Origin: Pseudomonas sp. ZH-FAD
GTDB lineage: Bacteria > Pseudomonadota > Gammaproteobacteria > Pseudomonadales > Pseudomonadaceae
DNA: 64,000 nucleotides
Direction of reading: 5' to 3'
NCBI RefSeq assembly: GCF_002803095.1
Contig: NZ_PGLR01000014.1
Span: 1-64,000 of the forward strand
Part shown: positions 16,077 through 24,666 of the stretch, piece after piece
Layout of the letters: every line of letters begins with the position of its first letter
Numbering within the stretch: the first letter of the stretch is position 1
Notes under the pieces: generated by a model
Databases searched by the model: none
What the model was told of the DNA's origin: nothing
Seen by the model: the letters and a program-made list of their open reading frames with translations, nothing else
Position numbers and translations under genes: made by a program

Positions 16077-17015
16077 ATGGACATCAGCTTTCGCCAGCTT
16101 CAGGCCTTCGTCCTGATTGCCGAACATCGCAGTTTCAGTCGCGCCGCCGAGCAGGTTCACCTGTCGCAACCGGCGCTCAGCTACAGCCTGCGCAAGCTTG
16201 AGGATGCCCTCGGCTTGTCGCTGCTGGCGCGTAACACGCGCAGCGTGGAACTGACCGCCGCCGGCCTGCGTTTTCTCGAACAGGCTCGCCGCCTGCTGCG
16301 TGACATGGACAACGCCGTGCACGACGCGCATGAGCAGTTGCATCTGGAGAGTGGCTCGCTGCGCATCGCCGTGTTGCCGTCGGTGGCCATCGATCCCTTG
16401 CCCCGGGTGCTGCAGGAGTACCGGCGACGGTATCCCGGTATCGACATCAGCCTGCACGACGGTCGCGCCGGAGAAATCCGCCAGTGGGTGAGTGCGGCCG
16501 AGGTGGATTTCGCCATCACCTCGACGGCCGACGACCTCGGCGCGCTGGATTTCCAGCCGCTGTACGACGACAGCCTGGTGCTGCTGGTACGCGGCCACGA
16601 GCGGCTGCGCGGCAAGGCGTTGCTCGCTGCGCTACGCGAGCAGGACTACATCGCCACCACCCGCGACACCAGCCTGCGCGGCATGGCCGATGAAACCCTG
16701 TTACGTATGGGATTGCTGCGTGAGCCTGCCTGGGAAGTGGCCTACATGAGCAGCGCCGCCGCGCTGGCGCGTGCGGGATTGGGCTTCGCCCTGCTGCCGG
16801 CCAGCGTCGCCGACACCTTCAACAGCGACGGCAGCCTCAGTGTGCACGTGCTCAGCCAAGCGCCAGCGCGCAGCATCGGCCTGCTGCAGCGCAAGCCGTG
16901 CTACCTGAGCCCGCCGGCGCAGGCCTTCATTGCCCTGTTGCGGCAACAGGTGGGCGACGCTCAGGGACTATCCGCGCCCCTCGATTCACGCGACAATCGC
17001 CCCCCTATCAAATGA
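16077..17015 (+). CDS. LysR-family transcriptional regulator
   Basis: This 312-residue LysR regulator has an N-terminal winged HTH (FRQLQAFVLIAEHRSFSRAA, with HLSQPALSYSLRKLE near 30) and a periplasmic-binding-like effector domain from about residue 90. It is transcribed divergently from the AtuA/CitMHS operon and probably controls it in response to a small acid. Its stop overlaps the start of the next gene (ATGA), which is functionally unrelated replication machinery. Confidence 0.9.
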   Translation: MDISFRQLQAFVLIAEHRSFSRAAEQVHLSQPALSYSLRKLEDALGLSLLARNTRSVELTAAGLRFLEQARRLLRDMDNAVHDAHEQLHLESGSLRIAVLPSVAIDPLPRVLQEYRRRYPGIDISLHDGRAGEIRQWVSAAEVDFAITSTADDLGALDFQPLYDDSLVLLVRGHERLRGKALLAALREQDYIATTRDTSLRGMADETLLRMGLLREPAWEVAYMSSAAALARAGLGFALLPASVADTFNSDGSLSVHVLSQAPARSIGLLQRKPCYLSPPAQAFIALLRQQVGDAQGLSAPLDSRDNRPPIK

Positions 17016-17824
17016 CTGCACTGGATACTTTTGGTTTGAACGCCGAGCTGCGCCGTCGCGCCTACCTCGATGCCATGCAGGTAGCCACCTGGCTGCCGCG
17101 TACCGAGCTGCCCTTTGCCGCGCCATCGCGTGCCGAATTGCTGGCGCCGCCGCCTGCCGAAGCGCCGCTGGCTATGGTGAGCGAACCGGTGGCCGCGGTG
17201 GCCGAGCCGGTACGCGAGAGCCCGGTCGAACGGCCGAAGATCGAAATTCCACGCCCGGGCGCCCAGCCGCGCCAGGCGACTGTCGAGCCGGTGGCCGAGG
17301 CGGAACCTGTCGAGGAAAAACCGGCCCGGGTCAGTGCGCCTCCGCCGCGTTTTGCCCTGCAGTTGCTGCGGGCTGGCGATTGCGCCCTGTTGGTGGAACT
17401 GCCCACCGGCCAGCCATTCCAGAGCCGCGATCCGGCCTACATCCTGCTCAAGGATCTGCTGCGCGCCGCCGGTCTGCCGGACAGCCCGCAGTTGCTCGGC
17501 GAGCCGGTGCGCTGGCCGCTGCTGGTGCGCGGCAACATGGATCAAGGCCCGCAAGCGGCGCTGGAGTTCGTGCAGAGCTTCGTTGCCGCGCGGCTGGAAG
17601 AGCAGCCCAGCGCCTGCCTGTGGTTGGTCGGCCTGCCGGCCATTCGCTTTGCCGGCGAAGGTGATGAGCACAGCTACAACCGCGAACTGCAGGTCGAAGG
17701 TCTTGGCGCCTGCTGGGCGCTGCCGGGGCTGGAGCTGCTGATGGAAGAACCAGCGCGCAAGCGCGAACTCTGGCAGGCCATGCGACGCGTTCGCCAGCGT
17801 TGGTCAGCCCCCGCTCATTCCTGA
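17012..17824 (+). CDS. holD: DNA polymerase III psi subunit, divergent pseudomonad type
   Basis: This 270-residue protein has a short N-terminal segment (TFGLNAELRRRAYLDAMQVATWLPR), a Pro/Ala/Glu-rich linker of about 90 residues, and a folded C-terminal part from about 108. Its place immediately before rimI matches holD-rimI in enterobacteria and the known cryptic psi gene of P. aeruginosa. Psi links the chi subunit to the clamp-loader tau/gamma and helps polymerase-SSB contact. Sequence similarity to E. coli HolD is too weak to see by eye, so the call rests on synteny and domain plan. Confidence 0.72.
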   Translation: MTALDTFGLNAELRRRAYLDAMQVATWLPRTELPFAAPSRAELLAPPPAEAPLAMVSEPVAAVAEPVRESPVERPKIEIPRPGAQPRQATVEPVAEAEPVEEKPARVSAPPPRFALQLLRAGDCALLVELPTGQPFQSRDPAYILLKDLLRAAGLPDSPQLLGEPVRWPLLVRGNMDQGPQAALEFVQSFVAARLEEQPSACLWLVGLPAIRFAGEGDEHSYNRELQVEGLGACWALPGLELLMEEPARKRELWQAMRRVRQRWSAPAHS

Positions 17825-17857
17825 GAACCCCCCGTCTTTGTGCCCGAGTTACGCCCA

Positions 17858-18310
17858 ATGAGCGATGCGATTTCCTTCCGCCCGATGACCGAGGCGGATC
17901 TCGATGCCGTGCTGAAGATCGAATACGCCGCCTTCAGCCATCCCTGGACGCGCGGCATCTTCACCGACAGCCTCAAGTCCTATAACTGCTGGCTGATGTT
18001 CGAGGGCAATCAGCAGGTCGGTCACGGTGTGATCAACCTGATCCTCGACGAAGCGCATCTGCTCAATATCACCATCAAGCCGGAAAGCCAGGGCCGTGGT
18101 CTTGGCTTGCGCCTGCTCGAACACCTGATGAAAGAGGCTTACGAGCTGGGCGGGCGCGAGTGTTTCCTCGAAGTGCGTGCCAGCAACCAGAGTGCCTACC
18201 GTCTGTACGAGCGTTTCGGCTTCAACGAAGTGGGACGCCGTCGCGATTACTACCCGGCAGTCGGCGGGCGTGAAGACGCGTTGGTGATGGCCTGCACGCT
18301 AGTCGATTGA
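17858..18310 (+). CDS. rimI: Ribosomal protein S18-alanine N-acetyltransferase RimI
   Basis: This 150-residue GNAT acetyltransferase has the acetyl-CoA loop QGRGLG (near residue 84), the RimI-typical FSHPWTRGIF near 26, and the C-terminal NQSAYRLYERFGFNEVGRR. RimI acetylates the N-terminal alanine of ribosomal protein S18. I use the ATG at 17858; a GTG six codons upstream is possible. It follows the holD-like gene by 33 bases. Confidence 0.93.
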   Translation: MSDAISFRPMTEADLDAVLKIEYAAFSHPWTRGIFTDSLKSYNCWLMFEGNQQVGHGVINLILDEAHLLNITIKPESQGRGLGLRLLEHLMKEAYELGGRECFLEVRASNQSAYRLYERFGFNEVGRRRDYYPAVGGREDALVMACTLVD

Positions 18311-18328
18311 TGTCATTACTTTAAAAAC

Positions 18329-18380
18329 GTAGCCCGGATGCAATCGGGGAAATCGTTGCCCCGGATTGCATCCGGGCTAC
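18329..18380. repeat. GTAGCCCGGATGCAATC palindromic repeat
   Basis: GTAGCCCGGATGCAATC (18329-18345) and its inverse GATTGCATCCGGGCTAC (18364-18380) are perfect 17-bp arms. This palindrome type is common between proteobacterial genes; here it lies between the convergent rimI and nnrS genes and may act as a transcript end. Confidence 0.85.
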
Positions 18381-18409
18381 GGTCTGGCCGTTTGCTCGCA
18401 CCAGGCGTT

Positions 18410-19585
18410 TCACCCCGGATGCCCATCCACCCGCGCCCGACACAGCATCGGCGCGTAATGCCAGGCGAACAGGGCGAAGGCCACGCCCCAGCAAAGCGCT
18501 GCTAACCATAGCCACCCGCCACCGCATGTGACCCGAATCAGCGCGCCCAGATTGAGCAGGCCGAAGGCCCAGGCCATTGCCTTCGGCGGTTGCAATGCGC
18601 GGCCGGTATGGCCGAGGCTGACCCGCGCCATCATCGCCAGGATCAGCCCGCCCATCGCACCCACTGCCAGCGCATGGCTGGCCTGGCTGGGTTGCGCCAG
18701 CCAGCCCAGATGCCAGGCGGCCATGCCGAGCGTAGCGAGCAAAAGCCAGGTGTAGGCCAGGTGCAGCGACCACAGCAGCGGCACGTGCCAGATGCCGCGC
18801 AGGTGCCAGCGCCACAGACGCAGGCCGTGCAGCGCGCTCAGCAGGATGAACGGTGCGGTCAGCCATGGGCGGGGCTGCAGGTTGTGTCCGCTGGCGAACA
18901 GTGCCGCGACCAGCACACCGCAGAACAGCAGCAAACGATCCTGCCAGGGGTGGGCAGCGAATGCCTCGACCCGGCCCAGGCCGCGCTGGGTGAAGAAGGG
19001 GATCACGCGGCCGCCGATCAGGCTCAATAACACCGCGATCAGCCACAGCGCGGCCAGTGCGCCACGGCGCTGCAGGCCATCGTCGCCCTGCGCCAGGCCC
19101 GCAAGGGTGAGGGACTGGCACAGCGCGAAGAGGCTCAGTACCAGCAGGATCGGGTAGTTGTTGCGTTGCCGGGCGGTGATCAGCTGGCGTGCCATCTGCG
19201 CAATGAACAGGCCGATAAAGGCCAGTTGCAGTACGATCAGCATTGCCAGCGGCACAGGGATAAACCAGACCAGGCGCGCCGCCAGCCACAGCCCGAACAG
19301 CGCGATCAGGGGGCGGCCGCTGAGGCCGGGGCGGCCCGTCCAGTTCTGTACAGCCGTGAGCAGGAAGCCGGCGATGATCGCCAGACCGAAGCCGAAGGGC
19401 ATTTCATGGCGATGCCAGGCCAGCATGCCGCCGGGCACCGCAGGGTTTGTCAGGCCGTGCAGCACCGCCGCCCAGAGGGCGACGGCGAGCAGGGCGAACA
19501 GGGCGCCAGCGAGGAAGAACGGCCGAAAACCAAGGCGCCAGAGCGGCGCAATGGCCAGGGCTTGCTGGCGATCAAGCAACTGCAT
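18410..19585 (-). CDS. nnrS: NnrS-family membrane protein
   Basis: This protein of about 391 residues has 12 hydrophobic segments and the NnrS hallmarks LGFRPFF near residue 18, WHRHEMPFGF near 57, GRVIPFFT near 195 and SLHLAYTW near 275. NnrS is a haem/copper membrane protein that protects against nitrosative stress. It ends a co-directional fhp-ppyR-nnrS operon, so it is probably induced by nitric oxide through FhpR. The start is ATG 19585 or GTG 19591; both overlap the end of ppyR. Confidence 0.92.
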   Translation of the reverse strand: MQLLDRQQALAIAPLWRLGFRPFFLAGALFALLAVALWAAVLHGLTNPAVPGGMLAWHRHEMPFGFGLAIIAGFLLTAVQNWTGRPGLSGRPLIALFGLWLAARLVWFIPVPLAMLIVLQLAFIGLFIAQMARQLITARQRNNYPILLVLSLFALCQSLTLAGLAQGDDGLQRRGALAALWLIAVLLSLIGGRVIPFFTQRGLGRVEAFAAHPWQDRLLLFCGVLVAALFASGHNLQPRPWLTAPFILLSALHGLRLWRWHLRGIWHVPLLWSLHLAYTWLLLATLGMAAWHLGWLAQPSQASHALAVGAMGGLILAMMARVSLGHTGRALQPPKAMAWAFGLLNLGALIRVTCGGGWLWLAALCWGVAFALFAWHYAPMLCRARVDGHPG

Positions 19586-19823
19586 GAGCACATGCCCTGT
19601 CGTTCAGGCGCTCCTGAGCGATCAGACGCAGCACGTAGCCGATCTTCAGTACGCTCGGACCGATCAGTGTCAGGCTGTGGGCCAATACCAGTGTCGGCAC
19701 ATTCAGGTGCTTCTCCAGGCCGTAGGCCGCGACCAGCCCGACGAGCAGCAGAATCAGGCCGCTCCAGAGCAGTTGGCTGGACAGATGAAGAATCTGCGCA
19801 GGTGGAAGATTGAGCGGATACAT
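19572..19823 (-). CDS. ppyR: PpyR-like small membrane protein
   Basis: This 83-residue protein has two hydrophobic helices (about 18-35 and 40-65). Its place between fhp and nnrS matches P. aeruginosa ppyR, named for its effect on psl and pyoverdine expression. The ATG is preceded by CAGGAGG seven bases away, a strong site. It is 18 bases downstream of fhp and overlaps nnrS. Assignment is by synteny and size; the molecular role is not established. Confidence 0.8.
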   Translation of the reverse strand: MYPLNLPPAQILHLSSQLLWSGLILLLVGLVAAYGLEKHLNVPTLVLAHSLTLIGPSVLKIGYVLRLIAQERLNDRACAHAVA

Positions 19824-19841
19824 GGTTTACCTCCTGATTGA

Positions 19842-21023
19842 TCAGCTATCCAGTGCCGAAGCCGGGCCGAAGAACTCGTAGCGGCTTTGCTCGGCGGGAA
19901 CGCCCAGCGCCTGCAGATGACGCTTGACCTGCGCCATGAAGGGTTTCGGGCCGAGGAAGTAGGCGTCCAGATCACGCTCGGCCGGCAGCCATTGCTCTAG
20001 CAGATCGCGGCTCAGAAAACCGGTGGCGTCGGCCCTGTCACCCTCGCGCGGTTCGCTGTAGCAGACGTAGTGGCGAATCTGCGGATGCTCGGCGGCATGG
20101 GCATCGACCCAGTCGCGGAAAGCATGCACCTCGGCATTGCGCGCGCAGTGGATGAAGTGGATGGGACGGCCGCTGTGCCGCGCTGCGTCGAGCATGGCCA
20201 GCGCCGGGGTGATGCCGACGCCGGCACTGATCAGGGCCAGCGGTTTGTCCGAGGCGCTCAGGGTGAACTCGCCAGACGGTGGGAACAGTTCGAGTTCATC
20301 GCCGACCTGAACCTTATCGTGCAGGTGATTGGAGACACGGCCGCCAACCTCGCGCTTGACGCTGATGCGGTATTCGCGACCGTTGGCCAGAGCCGACAGC
20401 GAGTAGTTACGGCGCACTTCTTCGCCATCCAGCAGCAGGCGCATGCCGATGTACTGGCCTGGTTGATGGGCGAGCAGGGCGCCGCCGTCGACCGGCACCA
20501 GGTGGAAGGAGGTGATCTCGGCGCTCTCTACCACCTTGCGCGCCACGCGGAAGCTGCGTGCGCCGCGCCAGCCGCCCGGCGCCGCTGCATTCTCGGTATA
20601 GAGCTGCTCTTCGGCACCGATGAAAATATCGGCCAGTTGCTGGTAAGCCACGGCCCAGGCATCGATCACGGCATCGGTGGCGATCTCGGCACCCAGCACC
20701 TCGCGGATCGCGCGCAGCAGGCAGCCGCCAACGATGGGGTAGTGCTCGGGGAGAATCTGCAGGGCCACGTGTTTGTTCACCACCTGGCGCACCAGCGGGC
20801 CGAGGGCTTCGAGGCGGTCGATATGGCGGGCGTACATCAGCACGCCATTGGCCAGGGCGCGCGGCTGGTCGCCGCTGGCCTGGTGGGCCTGGTTGAACAG
20901 CGGGCGTACCTCTGGGTGTTCGCTGAGCATCATCCGATAGAAGTGCGTGGTCAGCGCCTCGCCGCCGCTTTCCAGCAGGGGCACGGTGGCTTTGATCAGG
21001 TCGCGTTGAGCATTGGTCAGCAT
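19842..21023 (-). CDS. fhp: Nitric oxide dioxygenase (flavohaemoglobin)
   Basis: This 393-residue flavohaemoglobin has an N-terminal globin domain (proximal His in VVNKHVALQI near residue 85), an FAD domain with RRNYSLSA near 206, and an NAD domain with SAGVGITPALAML near 270 and the C-terminal EFFGPAS. It converts NO and O2 to nitrate using NAD(P)H. I start at ATG 21023, which has CGGAGATA just upstream, rather than a GTG-like site seven codons earlier. It is the first gene of the NO operon, divergent from its regulator fhpR. Confidence 0.95.
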   Translation of the reverse strand: MLTNAQRDLIKATVPLLESGGEALTTHFYRMMLSEHPEVRPLFNQAHQASGDQPRALANGVLMYARHIDRLEALGPLVRQVVNKHVALQILPEHYPIVGGCLLRAIREVLGAEIATDAVIDAWAVAYQQLADIFIGAEEQLYTENAAAPGGWRGARSFRVARKVVESAEITSFHLVPVDGGALLAHQPGQYIGMRLLLDGEEVRRNYSLSALANGREYRISVKREVGGRVSNHLHDKVQVGDELELFPPSGEFTLSASDKPLALISAGVGITPALAMLDAARHSGRPIHFIHCARNAEVHAFRDWVDAHAAEHPQIRHYVCYSEPREGDRADATGFLSRDLLEQWLPAERDLDAYFLGPKPFMAQVKRHLQALGVPAEQSRYEFFGPASALDS

Positions 21024-21106
21024 GGGGGTATCTCCGCAAGGCAAATAAAGGCGCCGGTGTGGCTCGTCTGGCCAGTTGGGGCGTGCTAGCGTTAGCGATC
21101 GATACC

Positions 21107-21123
21107 TATCAGTAAGCGTGCCA
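21107..21123 (-). promoter_or_regulatory. Candidate sigma-54 promoter of fhp
   Basis: The minus strand reads TTGGCACG with GG at 21122-21121, then 10 bases later GA (21110-21109) where GC is expected. The -24 element is perfect but the -12 element is off by one base. It would give a ~75-base leader. FhpR is a sigma-54 activator, so a sigma-54 promoter is expected here; this is the best candidate. Confidence 0.4.
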
Positions 21124-21164
21124 ACTAAATAATCCTTAAATATCAGTGGCTTACTTATTTTGTT

Positions 21165-21201
21165 GTGTTAATGACTCGCCTCGCGTGTGAGTCATAAAGA
21201 C
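21165..21201. promoter_or_regulatory. Two GT-N7-AC sites between fhp and fhpR
   Basis: GT-GTTAATG-AC (21165-21175) and GT-CATAAAG-AC (21191-21201) fit the GT-N7-AC core bound by NorR-type activators, and lie about 50-80 bases upstream of the candidate fhp promoter, a sensible enhancer position. The motif is short and could occur by chance. Confidence 0.4.
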
Positions 21202-21215
21202 TTTGAGTAGTCGAA

Positions 21216-22766
21216 ATGACCGCTAATCCTCTGCTGGAAACTCTTATTCCTCTGGTCGCCGATCTGTCTCGCGAGCTGGATGACGGCGAGCGTTATCGCC
21301 GCCTGCTCGCTGCCTTGCGCCAGTTGTTCCCTTGCGATGCCGTGGCGCTGCTGCGACTCGACGGCGAAATTCTGGTCCCCCTGGCGGTCGAGGGGCTGAG
21401 CCCCGATACCCTGGGACGGCGCTTCAGAGTCAGCGAGCATCCGCGTCTGGCTGCGTTGCTGGAACACGCCGGGCCGACGCGTTTCGCTGCCGACTGCGGC
21501 CTGCCTGACCCCTACGACGGTCTGGTAGAGGGGTTGCATGGTCACCTGGAAGTGCACGACTGCCTCGGTTGCCCGCTGTACCTGGACGAGCAGCTCTGGG
21601 GCCTGCTGACCCTGGATTCGCTCGACCCGGCCAGTTTCGGTCGGCTCGATCTGGACAGCCTCGAGGCCTTTGCCAGCCTGGCCGCGGCCACGGTCAAGGT
21701 CAGCCAGCGCATCAGCGGCCTGGCGCAGCGGGTCGAGGCCGAGCGCCAGCTCACCGAGCTGTACAAACAGGCGCGGCAGCAACTGCGCGAGCTGGTGGGG
21801 CAGAGCGCGGCGCTGCGCAAGCTGCAGGACGAGATTCGCCTGGTCGGTGACAGCCCGCTGACGGTGCTGATCACCGGCGAGACCGGGGTCGGCAAGGAGT
21901 TGGTGGCCGAGGCGATCCACGCCGCTTCGCCACGTGCGCAGCGGCCGCTGGTCAGCATCAACTGTGCGGCGTTGCCCGATGCGCTGGTGGAGAGTGAGCT
22001 GTTCGGTCATGTGCGTGGCGCCTTTTCCGGGGCCATGAGCGAGCGTAGCGGCAAGTTCGAGTTGGCCGATGGCGGCAGCCTGTTTCTCGACGAAGTGGGC
22101 GAGCTGCCGCTGGCGATCCAGGCCAAGCTGCTGCGCGTGCTGCAGAGTGGGCAGTTGCAGCGGGTCGGTTCGGATCGCGAACACCGCGTCGACGTGCGGG
22201 TGATCGCCGCCACCAACCGCGACCTGGCGGCTGAGGTGCGCGCCGGACGGTTTCGTGCCGACCTGTATCACCGCCTGAGCGTTTACCCGTTGCCGGTGCC
22301 GCCGCTGCGCGAGCGTGGTCGCGATGTACTGTTGCTGGCCGGCTACTTCCTTGAAGAGAACCGCGCCCGTCTCGGACTGCGCAGCCTGCGCCTGAGTCCT
22401 GAGGCGCAGAAGGCGCTGCTCGGTCATGATTGGCCGGGCAACGTGCGTGAACTGGAACACCTGATTGGCCGGGCGGCGATCAAGGCACTGGCGCGTCACG
22501 GCGAGCGCCCGCGCATTCTCAGTCTGGATGTGCAGGACCTGGATTTGCCGACGGCCCAGGCGATGGCTGCCTCAGACGACGTGCTGGCGCCCATTGATCT
22601 ACCTCCGGCGGGCCTGGAGCTGCGTGCGGCGGTGGATGTTTTTCAGCGCCAACTGATCGAGCAGTGTCTGGCGCGCCATCAGGGCAAATGGGCCGATGCG
22701 GCGCGTGAGCTGGGGGTGGATCGCGCCAACCTCAGCCGTTTGGCCAAACGGCTGGGTATTCGGTAG
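21216..22766 (+). CDS. fhpR: FhpR, NorR-type sigma-54-dependent NO regulator
   Basis: This 516-residue enhancer-binding protein has an N-terminal GAF domain (about 20-170) that in NorR senses NO at a non-haem iron, a central AAA+ domain with Walker A GETGVGKE (near 224), the sigma-54 contact loop [15 protein letters not shown] and Walker [14 protein letters not shown], and a C-terminal Fis-type HTH. It faces fhp-ppyR-nnrS and should activate that operon in response to nitric oxide. A REP pair follows the gene. Confidence 0.94.
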   Translation: MTANPLLETLIPLVADLSRELDDGERYRRLLAALRQLFPCDAVALLRLDGEILVPLAVEGLSPDTLGRRFRVSEHPRLAALLEHAGPTRFAADCGLPDPYDGLVEGLHGHLEVHDCLGCPLYLDEQLWGLLTLDSLDPASFGRLDLDSLEAFASLAAATVKVSQRISGLAQRVEAERQLTELYKQARQQLRELVGQSAALRKLQDEIRLVGDSPLTVLITGETGVGKELVAEAIHAASPRAQRPLVSINCAALPDALVESELFGHVRGAFSGAMSERSGKFELADGGSLFLDEVGELPLAIQAKLLRVLQSGQLQRVGSDREHRVDVRVIAATNRDLAAEVRAGRFRADLYHRLSVYPLPVPPLRERGRDVLLLAGYFLEENRARLGLRSLRLSPEAQKALLGHDWPGNVRELEHLIGRAAIKALARHGERPRILSLDVQDLDLPTAQAMAASDDVLAPIDLPPAGLELRAAVDVFQRQLIEQCLARHQGKWADAARELGVDRANLSRLAKRLGIR

Positions 22767-22772
22767 CTAGAT

Positions 22773-22828
22773 TGTAGGAGGGGCTTTAGCCGCGATCTGT
22801 TCACGTCGCGGCTAAAGCCCCTCCCACA
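22773..22828. repeat. REP pair (BIME-like)
   Basis: TGTAGGAGGGGCTTTAGCCGCGA (22773-22795) and an inverted copy (22806-22828) form a head-to-tail REP pair around a 10-base spacer, in the convergent gap between fhpR and the methyltransferase gene. Confidence 0.88.
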
Positions 22829-22831
22829 GGT

Positions 22832-23761
22832 TCATCCCTGTTGGAACACCAGCGCTTTCAGGCCGCTTTCGGGCGAGATATCGGGAAACTCCAGCGGGTT
22901 GTCCAGGCGCTCGACGAAGCGCAGCTTTGGCGCTTCGGCCGCCATGCCCTCGATGATGAAGTTCGGGCCAATATCCGGGTCGTTGACGCAGGCCAGCACC
23001 GTACCGTGCTCGGTGAGCAGCTCGGGCAGGCGACGGAGGATCTTGGCGTAGTCCTGGGTGAGGGCGAAGCTGCCTTTCTGAAAGCTCGGCGGGTCGATGA
23101 TCACCAAGTCATAAGGCCCGCTCTTGCGCACCTTGCCCCAGGATTTGAACAGCTCGTGGCCGAGAAACTCCACCCGGCTCAGGTCGTGCTCGTTCAGGCG
23201 ATGGTTGTCGCGCCCGCGTGACAACGCGGCGCGGGCCATATCCAGATTGACCACCTGCGCGGCACCGCCGGCAATCGCCGCCACGGAGAAGCCGCAGGTG
23301 TAGGCGAAGAGGTTGAGCACGCGTTTGCCGGCGGCCTGTTCGCGCACCCAACGGCGACCCAGGCGCATATCGAGGAACAGCCCGCTGTTCTGCTTGCTGC
23401 CCAGATCCAGCAGATAGCGCAGGCCGTCCTCGATGATCGACCATTGCGCCTGTGGCTCGCCGGTCAGCCATTCGCTCTCGCTGCCCTGCACATAGCGGTG
23501 CTGCAGCAGCAGGCCGCGCGCACCGCTGGCCTGCCATTGCGGTGTTTCCAGCAGTTCCATGAGCAGCGGCCGTAGTGCTGGCGACGGTTCGCGGAACAGC
23601 ATCACCAGCACCACGCCGGACAGCCAGTCGACGGTGATCTGCTCCAGCCCCGGCCAGCAGCGGCCGCGGCCATGGAACAGGCGGCGGGTCTCGTGCCCGG
23701 GGTGGTTTTCCAATGCCTGCAGCAGGTGCTCGCGCAGGGTGGCGAGGGCGGTGTCAGTCAT
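22832..23761 (-). CDS. Class I SAM-dependent methyltransferase (RlmI/RlmK-like)
   Basis: This 309-residue protein has the RlmI-type methyltransferase domain. LDMRLGRRWV near 128 is followed by the SAM motif VLNLFAYTCGFSVAA near 147, and the NPPY-like motif is DPPSFQKGSF near 225. Relatives methylate C5 of cytosine in 23S rRNA, but this protein lacks the N-terminal PUA domain of RlmI, so the substrate is uncertain. Its start overlaps the stop of the FKBP gene by eight bases. Confidence 0.82.
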   Translation of the reverse strand: MTDTALATLREHLLQALENHPGHETRRLFHGRGRCWPGLEQITVDWLSGVVLVMLFREPSPALRPLLMELLETPQWQASGARGLLLQHRYVQGSESEWLTGEPQAQWSIIEDGLRYLLDLGSKQNSGLFLDMRLGRRWVREQAAGKRVLNLFAYTCGFSVAAIAGGAAQVVNLDMARAALSRGRDNHRLNEHDLSRVEFLGHELFKSWGKVRKSGPYDLVIIDPPSFQKGSFALTQDYAKILRRLPELLTEHGTVLACVNDPDIGPNFIIEGMAAEAPKLRFVERLDNPLEFPDISPESGLKALVFQQG

Positions 23762-24092
23762 CGCGGGTCAGCACTTCCAGCAGCTCGATCTCGAAGGTCA
23801 GATTGGAGTTGGGTGGAATCGAGCCGACGCTGCGCTCGCCATAACCCAGATGGGCCGGCACCTGCAGCTTGCGTTTGCCACCCACCTGCATGCCCATCAG
23901 GCCCTGGTCCCAGCCCTTGATTACCCGGCCGGTGCCGATCACGCACTGGAACGGTTTGCCGCGCGACCAGGAAGAGTCGAACTCGCTGCCGTCGGCCAGC
24001 CAGCCGCGGTACTGGGTGGTGATCAGGGCGCCCTTGACCACGGCCTTGCCGTCGCCGAGTTGCAGGTCTTCGATGATCAGTTCGTCAGTCAT
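23754..24092 (-). CDS. FKBP-type peptidyl-prolyl cis-trans isomerase
   Basis: This 112-residue single-domain FKBP has the conserved YRGWLADGSEFDSS near 29, VIGTGRVIKGWDQGLMGMQVGGKR near 50 and YGERSVGSIPPNSNLTFEIELL near 85. There is no signal peptide, so it is probably cytoplasmic and assists proline isomerisation in folding. It is the middle gene of a tightly packed run (haemoglobin, FKBP, methyltransferase). Confidence 0.93.
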   Translation of the reverse strand: MTDELIIEDLQLGDGKAVVKGALITTQYRGWLADGSEFDSSWSRGKPFQCVIGTGRVIKGWDQGLMGMQVGGKRKLQVPAHLGYGERSVGSIPPNSNLTFEIELLEVLTRDD

Positions 24093-24093
24093 A

Positions 24094-24522
24094 TCAGGTT
24101 TCCTTGCGATGACGGTTTTGGCTGGCCTGTACCGAGCGTTCCGCGGGGACGCGCAGCTGGGTCAGCAGGTAGTCGGCGAAGGCTGGCGCATAGCCTTGCA
24201 GGGCGATGGCGCCGGCCATGCAGCTCAGCCAGCTTTCGGCCAGCGCCTGGTCGATTGGCCACTGCGCATGAAAGGCCGGAATGCTGATGCTGCCGTATTT
24301 CTCGGCGAACAGACGCGGCCCGCCCAGCCAGCCGCTCAAGAAGCACGCCAGCTTGTCGCGCGAGGTGCTCAGGTCGGCGGGGTGCAGTGCGCGCAGGGCA
24401 GCAGCCTCAGGGCGTTCGTCCATCAGTCGGTAGAAATCATCGACCAGGTGGCGCAGGCCGTCGATGCCACCGGCAGCCTGGTAGGAGGCATCGCCGGTGC
24501 CGTAGGGAGGGGTGTGGCTCAT
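24094..24522 (-). CDS. Group II truncated haemoglobin
   Basis: This 142-residue protein fits the truncated haemoglobin (YjbI/GlbO-like) fold: GGIDGLRHLVDDFYRLMDE at the B helix, FLSGWLGGPRLFAEKYG in the E region, and the likely proximal His in PAFHAQWPI near residue 84. Trp near 95 corresponds to the group II WG8 residue. Such globins bind oxygen or handle NO and peroxide. It leads the FKBP/methyltransferase run and stops one base before the FKBP start. Confidence 0.87.
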   Translation of the reverse strand: MSHTPPYGTGDASYQAAGGIDGLRHLVDDFYRLMDERPEAAALRALHPADLSTSRDKLACFLSGWLGGPRLFAEKYGSISIPAFHAQWPIDQALAESWLSCMAGAIALQGYAPAFADYLLTQLRVPAERSVQASQNRHRKET

Positions 24523-24618
24523 CGCGTTGTTCCGCGGAAAAGGCGCCATTGTAACCGCTCGCGTAGAATGGCCGGCCAGTTTGGTTCGAGGTTTGGAGCT
24601 GCATGCAGGTGCTGTTCT

Positions 24619-24642
24619 CCCTCTCCCATAAATGGGAGAGGG
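24619..24642. repeat. CCCTCTCCCAT palindromic repeat
   Basis: CCCTCTCCCAT and ATGGGAGAGGG are perfect 11-bp arms with a two-base loop, 25 bases before polB. Copies of this palindrome type are common in pseudomonad intergenic DNA. Confidence 0.8.
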
Positions 24643-24666
24643 GAGTGCAACCGCAGGCTCGGATGA

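Noticed and set aside
21192..22499. 435-residue minus-strand ORF opposite fhpR
   Set aside because: Gln/Arg/His-rich shadow translation; the plus strand encodes a complete sigma-54 activator.
24523..24666. LexA/SOS box before polB
   Set aside because: No CTG-N10-CAG match in the gap; the palindrome present is a dispersed repeat.
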